From contig MKRS01000267.1 in NCBI GenBank assembly GCA_001897035.1, positions 1 through 11,970 of the forward strand: DNA of 11,970 bases. The letters are read 5' to 3'. Of this stretch, positions 1-5,887 are shown one piece after another. A program made the translations under genes and the position numbers. Under the pieces are notes generated by a model. The model had not been told where the DNA came from. It searched no databases and saw only the letters and a program-made list of their open reading frames with translations. This DNA is from Bacteroidales bacterium 45-6 (lineage in GTDB: Bacteria > Bacteroidota > Bacteroidia > Bacteroidales > Dysgonomonadaceae). Each line of letters opens with the position of its first letter. Within the stretch, counting starts at the first letter, position 1.

Positions 1-128
1 GTCCCCACCCCCACATTCCCATTTAATGAACCTCCGATCCCGCTTGTCCCGTTGGGAACATACACGGTTTGAGCGTTAAGAGACAAAGCCGACACAGCGA
101 CGGCGATAAATAGCATTGCTTTTTTCAT
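1..128 (-). CDS. Secreted hypothetical protein, N-terminal part only
   Basis: Reading from the ATG at 128 gives 42 codons before the window edge. The protein opens with MKKAMLFIAVAVSALSLNAQ, a classic Bacteroidales signal peptide: a lysine pair, a hydrophobic core and a likely cleavage before or near Q20. The next residues are rich in Gly, Asn, Ser and Thr (TVYVPNGTSGIGG), as is common at the start of exported or surface proteins. The product is therefore probably exported by Sec, but its function cannot be told from this fragment. It lies downstream of the T9SS cargo gene on the same strand, 146 bases away. I see no good TAnnTTTG promoter in the gap, so co-transcription is possible. Confidence 0.7.
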   Translation of the reverse strand, partial: MKKAMLFIAVAVSALSLNAQTVYVPNGTSGIGGSLNGNVGVG

Positions 129-163
129 ACGATTAATTTTTACTGTTAGGCGGTATGGAACTC

Positions 164-210
164 GCATGATTTTTTAATCATTGACTTTGGTGATTTGCTA
201 AAAATCATGC
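164..210. repeat. Inverted repeat with 11-bp perfect arms
   Basis: GCATGATTTTT at 164-174 is repeated as its exact reverse complement at 200-210, separated by 25 bases. A second, shorter palindrome (ATGATT/AATCAT) overlaps the left arm at 166-181, so two alternative hairpins are possible. The repeat sits between the T9SS cargo gene stop and the start of the next secreted-protein gene. No T tract follows on the minus strand, so it does not look like an intrinsic terminator. It could be a regulator binding site or an RNA-stabilising structure. Confidence 0.45.
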
Positions 211-274
211 TTCGTTTCATAATTTATATTCTTTGTTGTTTTGTAGATTATCGGTTGGAAGCTATCAGCTTGTT

Positions 275-1429
275 TCACTTCTTTATCACCAGCCCGTTCG
301 CCACCTTGTCGTTGGCCACCACCCGCAGCACGTAGTTGCGGGGGAAGAGTCCCGAGCAGTTGAAGGAGACGGAGTAGGAACCGGGGTCATGGACTTTCGC
401 CGGCACCAAGCTGATGGGGAACCCGTCGATGGAGTAAAGGCCGAAGGAGACGTTGGCCTTCATCGACACCTCGTAGGCGACGGTCAGGTCGGTGGCCACC
501 GGGTTGGGATAGAGCCGGCAACTAAGCAGGCCGGGGATGGACATGCCCGTGGACTGGCTGTCCGTGCTGCTTCCGTCGGGTGTTTCCTTGCTTTTGTTGG
601 CCTTGCTCCAAAGCTCGTCCTGGATGGCCTTGTTCTCCGGGTCGTCGGCGAGGTAGTAATGGTCCTGCGGGGGGTAGAAGAAGGCCGTACTGAAGTGGAC
701 GGAGCTGTCGGCGGGGTTGTAGCTGCGGACGGTCTCGAAGACCGGGTAGCGGTAGCCGCGCGTGTACCACCGGCAGGTTTCCAGCACACGCTGCGTGCGC
801 TGGCCGAGGGAGTCCCGGCGGTTGTCGGTGATGCCCTGCAGGGTGCGCACCCGCAGCACCTGCGCGAGCGTGTCGCCCGAGGGGAGCACCATCCGCCCGC
901 GGGCGTCGGCCCAGGTGGTGACGATCCCCTCGGTGGAGATGGAGTCGGTCTGGGAATACAGCCCCCTCGCCCGGTAGGGGTAGGTGGTGATGGCGCCGTA
1001 CCTGAGCGGGAACACGGCCTGGACGTAGGGCTGCACGTAATCCAGCCGGGTGAGCGGGTTCTCGTGGCCGAGAAGCAGCAGGGTGTCCCCCTTGAAGCGG
1101 AAGAAATACTGCGTGTGGTGTTCGGAGGCCACCACCAGCTCGCCCGGGGCGAACCCGGCTTTGGGGTAGGCCCTCGAGCCGAGGACGTAGAGGCTGTCGC
1201 CGAGGAGCTCCGGGTCGGAATAGGCGACGGGGTAGTTTTCGTTGACGGTCTTCAGCTTGCTGAAGTCCCACAGGACATCCTCGCCGGAGGCGCCGGGATC
1301 CTTGTAATCCACCTGGTACTTGACTAATTTGTCGCCAGGGCGGAGGCGGTTGTAGGCCAGGCTCAGCTGGGCATGGCACAGGCCAAGCTGCGCCAGCAGT
1401 AGAAGGACGGTGAACGCGGTTTGTTTCAT
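275..1429 (-). CDS. Secreted protein with type IX secretion C-terminal sorting domain
   Basis: This is a 384-aa exported protein. Residues 1-20 form a signal peptide (MKQTAFTVLLLLAQLGLCHA, then QLSL). Residues 21 to about 300 are a beta-rich region with no enzyme motif I recognise; they include GDKLVKYQVDYKDPGASGEDVLWDFS, a start I associate with Bacteroidales cargo paralogues. Residues about 301-384 match the T9SS type A sorting domain: LYPNPVATDLTV, then GLYSIDG, then an ending LRVVANDKVANGLVIKK. Such a tail sends the protein through the outer membrane by the Por pathway, where it is usually cleaved and anchored to the surface. Codons end overwhelmingly in G or C, unlike all neighbours. This creates long shadow frames on both strands (364 and 348 codons), and the signal peptide and sorting tail show which frame is real. 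The molecular function is unknown. Confidence 0.88.
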   Translation of the reverse strand: MKQTAFTVLLLLAQLGLCHAQLSLAYNRLRPGDKLVKYQVDYKDPGASGEDVLWDFSKLKTVNENYPVAYSDPELLGDSLYVLGSRAYPKAGFAPGELVVASEHHTQYFFRFKGDTLLLLGHENPLTRLDYVQPYVQAVFPLRYGAITTYPYRARGLYSQTDSISTEGIVTTWADARGRMVLPSGDTLAQVLRVRTLQGITDNRRDSLGQRTQRVLETCRWYTRGYRYPVFETVRSYNPADSSVHFSTAFFYPPQDHYYLADDPENKAIQDELWSKANKSKETPDGSSTDSQSTGMSIPGLLSCRLYPNPVATDLTVAYEVSMKANVSFGLYSIDGFPISLVPAKVHDPGSYSVSFNCSGLFPRNYVLRVVANDKVANGLVIKK

Positions 1430-1737
1430 GATCTATGGTTGTTTTAGAGGAACGTAGATATCTAAAAATAGGAAGGCGACAACCTGTTATTAACGATATG
1501 ATTGCAAATGTATCTGAATTTTTAATTAAAAAAAATGGGGAAAACGAGATATATAGGGTGTTTAACATTTCGACAGCCTACAATCCACTTATAAGCAGGT
1601 ATTTGCAAAATGGATATATAGGTCGGGATGTGAAAGATTGCTAACGGGGAGGGGACTCCGGGAGGATCGGAGGGTGGATGGAGAGGTGATTTTCCTAAAG
1701 GAAAGTGTCTTGTACATATCATCAAAATATAGAAGTC
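1430..1737. other. Intergenic region, AT-rich then G-rich
   Basis: No convincing gene is present. The first part (about 1430-1640) is AT-rich and holds the promoter of the leftward T9SS gene. The second part changes abruptly to purine-rich DNA: four G runs at 1646-1649, 1651-1654, 1660-1662 and 1672-1674 could form a loose G-quadruplex on the plus strand (loops of 1, 5 and 9 bases). Small open frames crossing it (for example 1435-1644 on plus and 1522-1725 on minus) have no recognisable protein features. Confidence 0.5.
1505..1512 (-). promoter_or_regulatory. Bacteroidetes -7 promoter element for the T9SS cargo gene
   Basis: The minus strand reads TACATTTG here, matching the TAnnTTTG -7 consensus of the Bacteroidetes primary sigma factor. 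It lies about 75 bases upstream of the ATG at 1429. The upstream flank is A/T-rich with a T-rich stretch near the expected -33 position, but I see no clean TTTG there. Confidence 0.5.
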
Positions 1738-1941
1738 ATGTCCATGGAATTAGGTCTTTATGAACAGCTAATCAATAAAGTCATTTCTGCAAAATTAAAT
1801 CAGCTTGATAAGAATAAATTCTATATTAAGCAGACTAATATTGATAAAGCGGAAGCAGCTAAGTTGCTTGCTCAATATTTGAGCAGTGTGGTTAAATATG
1901 CCTTAAGTCTAATTTCTGGTGATGATAGTATAAGGGGGTAA
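1738..1941 (+). pseudogene. N-terminal fragment of a DUF3427-type DEAD/DEAH helicase
   Basis: The frame from the ATG at 1738 encodes 67 residues (MSMELGLYEQLINKV... to ...LISGDDSIRG) and then stops. The pattern 'GLYEQLINKVISAKLNQLD', 'FYIKQTNIDKAEA' and 'LAQYLSSVVKYALSLI' resembles the extreme N terminus of large bacterial superfamily 2 helicases with a C-terminal DUF3427 domain, proteins of roughly 1000 residues. In those, this helical region precedes a phospholipase-D-like nuclease domain and the helicase core. Nothing of these domains follows here, so it is a 5' remnant. The real start may be the ATG at 1738 or 1744; an in-frame ATG at 1705 is further upstream. Intact members occur in defence or DNA-repair settings. 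The family call rests on remembered resemblance and could be wrong; the gene could also be a small protein of its own. Confidence 0.55.
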
Positions 1942-2182
1942 AAACGAAAGGTGCAAAAGGCATGGTGGTGGAAAAGAACGTAAAATACAGATAATTAGAT
2001 GGATGTGGAGGTGAAGTAGGAAATGGTAGAAAAAACGAGATGTGCAAAAAGGTGATTTTGGTTGAATTCAGGTTTAATTTTTTGATGAAATGAGGGGCGG
2101 AAATGCCCCTTTTGTAGTATATGGCCCAAAATAATGGGGAAAAGGGGCGAAAGATGGGGGAAAATAGCGTGAATAATGGCTT
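1942..2182. other. Purine-rich non-coding stretch between two gene fragments
   Basis: The plus strand is strongly enriched in A and G and contains no plausible gene. An antisense frame (1892-2401, minus) is open for 169 codons, but it reads low-complexity phenylalanine, proline and serine and crosses the mutS fragment, so I regard it as spurious. Several G runs (2136-2139, 2144-2147, 2156-2160) sit just before the mutS fragment. The one structured element is the hairpin at 2093-2113. Confidence 0.5.
2093..2113 (+). terminator. Possible intrinsic terminator
   Basis: AGGGGC at 2093-2098 pairs with GCCCCT at 2105-2110 around a six-base loop, and a short run of four T follows (2110-2113). It would stop transcripts running rightward from the helicase fragment, about 150 bases downstream of that frame's stop. 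The T run is short, so it is only a moderate candidate. Confidence 0.4.
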
Positions 2183-2500
2183 GTGAAGCTGAAAATGGGG
2201 GAATTGGGCCAACGGGTGACGGTGGCGTGGGAAAGGGCAGGAATGCCTCAATCCATCGTAAAACGTGCCGACGAGATACTCAAGCAACTCGAAACAGACA
2301 ACCGCCAGCAAGGTGTTTCCAAAAACATCACCGACATCACCGAGCAAAAGGAAGGATTTCAGCTTAGCTTTTTCCAATTGGACGACCCTGTGCTGAGCCA
2401 AGTAAGAGATGAAATCCGCAACTTGGATGTGAACAACCTTACGCCAATGGAGGCACTGAACAAGTTGAACGAGATTCAGAAGATTGTGAACGGGAGGTGA
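2183..2500 (+). pseudogene. mutS: C-terminal fragment of DNA mismatch repair ATPase MutS
   Basis: From about residue 19 the frame reads [19 protein letters not shown], then [18 protein letters not shown], then [22 protein letters not shown]. This is the highly characteristic end of Bacteroidetes MutS: the last part of the ATPase domain, which carries the 'AGMP..V..RA..IL..LE' helix-turn-helix contact, followed by the short C-terminal tail ending in 'TP.EAL..L.EI'. Full-length MutS is about 860-880 residues; only roughly the last 85 are here. All mismatch-binding, clamp and Walker motifs are missing. Resemblance fades upstream of about 2237, and the first residues ([11 protein letters not shown]) do not look like MutS. 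The piece should be non-functional. It ends four bases before the stop codon of the converging membrane-protein gene. It could be a partial duplication left by recombination, or the end of a disrupted native gene. Confidence 0.82.
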
Positions 2501-2504
2501 GGGC

Positions 2505-4436
2505 TTATTTCGTTTGATTAGATTTTTTGATAGCAGTAGATTTAAAATGAGTTGAATCTTTATCTGTAATTGATGCAGATAAATCTCTTGTCTTTGATTT
2601 TTCTTGATTTGCCTTATCCAGATTAAGTTGCTCTTGCTTTACTGTTTGAGCAAAATAAACGAATACGCCAATCGTTGATATAACAAAAACAGACAGAAGT
2701 GCGAATCGCCAAGTTTTGATATATTTTCTTATCTCAATTTGTTGTATAAATATCGGAGATGCAAACAAAAATACAACTAAAAACAGTAATAAAACAACTC
2801 CTAAGCCTGATGTATTTACAATAATTTGGGACAAACTTGTATCATTTGCTGTAAATATATTGATAGCTCCAAAAAGAAATGTGATTACAGCCGTGAATAA
2901 ACCGATCAATTCGTAATTCTTCTTTTCTGATCTTTCTATGTTGCTTTTTATAGCTTCGATTGAATTCTTATGTTCTTCGATCTTCTTTCTATCATTTGAT
3001 AGTTCTTTATGGAAATCAAGTAATTCCCTTTGTTGCTTAAAAATCTTAAGATTCTCTATTTGCTTATTATAATCTATTACGTTTACATATACAGATGGAG
3101 TAAAAATATTAAACTCAACTGATGAAGTAGATATTGACTCTTCAAATGTCAACTGGAAAGGAAAAAATTTATGTTGACGACTCCACTTAAGAGCTTTTTC
3201 ATATTTCTTGATTAACCGATCCAACTCCGCTATTTTGTCATCAATCACTCGATCCTCGAAAGAAGTCGTTTTTAAATGTTTATGTATGCACTTAAAAATA
3301 GCTTCTATTGCTTTTTTGTAAGGATGAAAGTTATTAACTGCTGTTTTTTGTTGAATATCTTCGATAACTCTTAATTTCAATCTTATATCCTTGAGAGACA
3401 ATTCCCCAAACTCAGATAGAAAAGAGAATCTGCAATTATAAAGGAAATTATAAACTGAGTCAAGAGCAAACTTATTACATTTTTCTAGCAATGATTGAGG
3501 TGTTCGATATGCAGGTAAACTTTGCTTAGAACTGTAGAGTTTTTCAAATTTCTCAATAACAAAATCCATTTTTTTAATATCATCCCTCATTATCGGTTTT
3601 TCTCTGTAATACCACATCAACAAAGCATAAGACTTTAAGTCAAGTGCCTCATTCGATTTGATCTTTTCAAGAAATTCTTTTTCGTCAAAATCATTGAATG
3701 CTGAATTAGGAAGAAAATGAGCAAGAATGCCTATATCCAAACGCTCTGGGTCTATGTTTTCTATTGAAAAATCTAACGAATATTCGAAAGGTGCAATTTT
3801 TATTCTCTTAATGATAAAATTGCATTTTAAAATTAGTACTGAATAGACATCTTTTAGGTATTGGTTTGACTTTAAATTGATTTCATTTAATATTGTTGAT
3901 ATATGAAGTATCTTATAAAAGTCATCTTCATTAGTTGGTAGCTGATAATCAAATCGGCATAATGGAAAGGTAATTTCTATAAATTGGTCGAGTAAATTGC
4001 TTACATTAACTTTCGTCCGGAATGAAGTATATTTATTTTCGATACTATAAGGTTCAAATTTATCTTTTGCGAATTCAATAAGAGCTTGATAATGCCTTAA
4101 AGCATTGTATAGTGAAGCATTAAGCCCTTTAATACTTTCTTTTATTTTTGATAAATTGGATTCTTTATCAAGATCAATATTAGGGTCAATCTCTAGAGGA
4201 GAAATAGCTGTAATAAAGCGAGTTATAATATCGACAACTTCTTCCTTCTGTATGTATTCTCCAGATATAGCAGACTTGCTAAAAAGGATAAAACCCTTTT
4301 CCGAAAACTGTTTAATCTTTTCGAATAAAGGTTCAAATAATTCTTCACCGGATTGCTCATCTAACGAATCGAGCCATCCTTCTGGAAATGTTGATTTGTA
4401 TGATTCATAGCATTCCTTCAAATAGAAATTATCCAT
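2505..4436 (-). CDS. Large helical protein with three C-terminal membrane segments, candidate toxin or abortive-infection effector
   Basis: This 643-aa protein starts at the ATG at 4436; a TTG three codons earlier (4445) is also possible. I do not recognise its family. Residues 1 to about 455 are predicted largely helical and soluble, rich in Lys, Glu, Phe and Ile, with no visible nuclease, NTPase or protease motif. About 456-509 looks like a coiled coil (QRELLDFHKELSNDRKKIEEHK and following). Three hydrophobic segments come next, near 510-528 (LIGLFTAVITFLFGAINIF), 544-563 (GLGVVLLLFLVVFLFASPIF) and 577-599 (FALLSVFVISTIGVFVYFAQ). The last 44 residues are polar. It lies 15 bases after the Panacea-like gene and shares its AT-rich composition, so the two are very likely co-transcribed. 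By analogy with antitoxin-first pairs, it may act at the inner membrane as a growth-arresting effector; that is inference. No frameshift is seen, so the gene appears intact. Confidence 0.85.
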   Translation of the reverse strand: MDNFYLKECYESYKSTFPEGWLDSLDEQSGEELFEPLFEKIKQFSEKGFILFSKSAISGEYIQKEEVVDIITRFITAISPLEIDPNIDLDKESNLSKIKESIKGLNASLYNALRHYQALIEFAKDKFEPYSIENKYTSFRTKVNVSNLLDQFIEITFPLCRFDYQLPTNEDDFYKILHISTILNEINLKSNQYLKDVYSVLILKCNFIIKRIKIAPFEYSLDFSIENIDPERLDIGILAHFLPNSAFNDFDEKEFLEKIKSNEALDLKSYALLMWYYREKPIMRDDIKKMDFVIEKFEKLYSSKQSLPAYRTPQSLLEKCNKFALDSVYNFLYNCRFSFLSEFGELSLKDIRLKLRVIEDIQQKTAVNNFHPYKKAIEAIFKCIHKHLKTTSFEDRVIDDKIAELDRLIKKYEKALKWSRQHKFFPFQLTFEESISTSSVEFNIFTPSVYVNVIDYNKQIENLKIFKQQRELLDFHKELSNDRKKIEEHKNSIEAIKSNIERSEKKNYELIGLFTAVITFLFGAINIFTANDTSLSQIIVNTSGLGVVLLLFLVVFLFASPIFIQQIEIRKYIKTWRFALLSVFVISTIGVFVYFAQTVKQEQLNLDKANQEKSKTRDLSASITDKDSTHFKSTAIKKSNQTK

Positions 4437-4451
4437 ACGAATCAATCAAAA

Positions 4452-4997
4452 TTAATTTCCAAAAAACTTGTTTCGATCGTCCTTTATTGATTCAGGAGTC
4501 ATTTTATAGCTTTGTTTTCCTAAAAACTGGGCAAAACCATAAGCTGTCTGCCAACTCTCCCACTGATGAGATATGTCAACCAAGTCAAAAGCACTTTTAA
4601 TAATTAAATCCTTATTTTTTACTTTCAGTTGTTCAATCTCGCCTTCTATTAAAGATTTAGTTTCAGTGTCCAAATTATTGTACGTCGGATTTGGATTTAT
4701 AATATTTATGCTTCTTTCCTTTACTTCATAATTTGGTAATTGCCCCAGTTTTATTGCAGTATATAAATCACTTTCAACGGGACCATAAGGCAGGGCATAA
4801 AATTCATCAAATATGCCAAGCAGATTATTCTCGTCTTTATCATCCTTGGGCGCAGAAGCAAAAAACAATAATTTCAGCACCGAAAGCCGAGAGAGGCTTG
4901 TAAAATCAACGCCTGCCGGGGCAGTTTCTTCATGCCAACGCTTGAACAATGTCAACATATAATCAAAAGCAAGAACTTTATTTTTCATATTGTCCAT
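4452..4997 (-). CDS. Panacea/SocA-like (DUF4065-type) protein, candidate antitoxin
   Basis: This 181-aa cytoplasmic protein resembles the Panacea (SocA-like) domain. Two patterns suggest it: a helix 'LSVLKLLFFASA' near residues 38-49, matching the family's 'L.KLLYFA' segment, and 'FDEFYALPYGPVESDLYTAI' at about 64-83, matching 'F.AW.YGPV...VY'. The family is known for antitoxins that neutralise many unrelated toxins encoded next to them, and for SocA, an adaptor for proteolysis. Here the gene comes first and a large membrane protein follows after 15 bases, the usual antitoxin-then-toxin order. The start at 4997 (MDNMKNK) is preferred; an ATG at 4988 is possible. A TAnnTTTG element lies 68 bases upstream. 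The gene is AT-rich and looks intact. The family is a good resemblance by eye, while the antitoxin role is inferred from context. Confidence 0.75.
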   Translation of the reverse strand: MDNMKNKVLAFDYMLTLFKRWHEETAPAGVDFTSLSRLSVLKLLFFASAPKDDKDENNLLGIFDEFYALPYGPVESDLYTAIKLGQLPNYEVKERSINIINPNPTYNNLDTETKSLIEGEIEQLKVKNKDLIIKSAFDLVDISHQWESWQTAYGFAQFLGKQSYKMTPESIKDDRNKFFGN

Positions 4998-5064
4998 AGC
5001 CGTAACTTTATTTTTTGTTGATTCTGAATAGAGTCTCTTACAGAAAAATATTGAATTTAGATTG

Positions 5065-5072
5065 CAAAGGTA
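5065..5072 (-). promoter_or_regulatory. Bacteroidetes -7 promoter element for the Panacea-membrane protein pair
   Basis: The minus strand reads TACCTTTG, a full match to TAnnTTTG, followed by CAATC. It leaves a leader of roughly 55-60 bases before the ATG at 4997. It gives the two-gene cassette its own promoter, independent of the restriction enzyme gene upstream. A clear -33 TTTG is not visible. Confidence 0.55.
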
Positions 5073-5145
5073 ATAAATAGTTTACTTTTTTAATCATATC
5101 TATGTATGTTTCTAAACAGGCCAATCGTGGCATTTCACTGATAAT

Positions 5146-5763
5146 TCAAAAAATAGACTGGAGTAGCAAATCTATTGAATGCCTGATTCTTTCATGTACC
5201 TCCTTCTCTCCTGTCACCACCTCATAAAACCTCGTGCCAGAAATTTTGAACACCCGTTTATGACTTACCGAGCTTTCCTCGGTTGTTATCGCCCAGTTTT
5301 CAACATAATCATCCTCTCTCGTGAAATCAACAAGATAGCAACTGGCTTGTCTGAACAACTGGGCTTGCTTTGCCAATTTTTCAAAGATAGCATCTTGGAA
5401 TTTCGATGGGATGGGTTCTAATTGGAACAAAGCAAACAGCGTATTGTCCTTTGCCTTCACATCAAATCCGCTCAAATCCCCCACTTCAAAACCTTCGATT
5501 CCTCCGAGAATTTGCTCGTGGAAAGTCCCAATTGAATTGTTGATAGATTTATCTATTTGCCGAAGAATTTCGGATTGAATCAAATCTTCTTCGTTGATGT
5601 CATTAAATTTGGCATCAAACGTCAATTTGATGGTGTCAACCTTATTCGCATAAAAACTCTTCTTTGATACATTGCTCTTTGCCTTCAGATACGACTTATG
5701 CAAGTTTGCAATGCAGTTCAACAGATGCTCGTCAGAAATAAAGTTCACATAGTTGTTAGCCAT
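5146..5763 (-). CDS. Eco47II-family type II restriction endonuclease, possibly inactive
   Basis: This 205-aa protein opens with FISDEHLLNCIANLHKSYLKAK, continues with DTIKLTFDAKFN and SEILRQIDKSINNSIGTFHEQILGGI, and reaches LSGFDVKAKDNTLFA near residue 111. All are hallmarks of the Eco47II family, whose founder cuts GGNCC. The later part (ASCYLVDF, VSHKRVFKIS, RFYEVVTGEKE) also fits. In active members, as I remember them, the first half leads into an (E/D)-x-K segment followed by 'NKHNT', part of the PD-(D/E)xK active site. Here the corresponding stretch (about 111-121) reads ALFQLEPIPSK, with no acidic-x-lysine. The protein is also shorter than the roughly 240 residues I expect, so it may be catalytically dead or a divergent subtype. 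No methyltransferase gene is present on either side. Its ATG overlaps the stop of an upstream frame (TAATG), the trace of a coupled partner. Confidence 0.75.
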   Translation of the reverse strand: MANNYVNFISDEHLLNCIANLHKSYLKAKSNVSKKSFYANKVDTIKLTFDAKFNDINEEDLIQSEILRQIDKSINNSIGTFHEQILGGIEGFEVGDLSGFDVKAKDNTLFALFQLEPIPSKFQDAIFEKLAKQAQLFRQASCYLVDFTREDDYVENWAITTEESSVSHKRVFKISGTRFYEVVTGEKEVHERIRHSIDLLLQSIF

Positions 5764-5881
5764 TACGATAGTTTTTTTACGATTTCAATGGTAAAGTTAT
5801 AAAATATAGCTTTATATAATTCAATTTGGTTCTTATTGTTGTCGATTTCCGATGATTTTATTGCTGAATCTGCGTCTTTGG
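5763..5881 (-). pseudogene. C-terminal tail of a lost gene, overlapping the restriction enzyme start
   Basis: On the minus strand an open frame runs through the gap after dprA and encodes about 38 residues ending ...NQIELYKAIFYNFTIEIVKKLS. It then stops at a TAA whose last base is the first base of the restriction enzyme's ATG (TAATG). The stop-start overlap is typical of two translationally coupled genes. The frame has no start of its own and would run backwards into the dprA 3' end in another reading frame, so it looks like the tail of a gene whose body was deleted when it was joined to the end of dprA. A methyltransferase or controller gene would be the expected partner, but the residues do not identify it. 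Confidence 0.45.
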
Positions 5882-5887
5882 CATCCT

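Noticed and set aside
233..1327. Long plus-strand open frame of 364 codons
   Set aside because: It is antisense to the T9SS cargo gene, whose signal peptide and sorting tail are clear. The long frame follows from GC-rich third positions and shows no protein features.
522..1568. Minus-strand frame of 348 codons
   Set aside because: It lies in another frame of the same cargo gene and reads proline-, arginine- and histidine-rich low-complexity sequence, a typical shadow.
2094..2109. The GGGGC/GCCCC hairpin as a terminator for the leftward membrane-protein gene
   Set aside because: On the minus strand no T run follows the stem, and it is about 400 bases beyond that gene's stop, past the mutS fragment.
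1892..2401. Minus-strand frame of 169 codons
   Set aside because: It is antisense to both gene remnants and the purine-rich spacer; the Phe, Pro and Ser richness only reflects the base composition.
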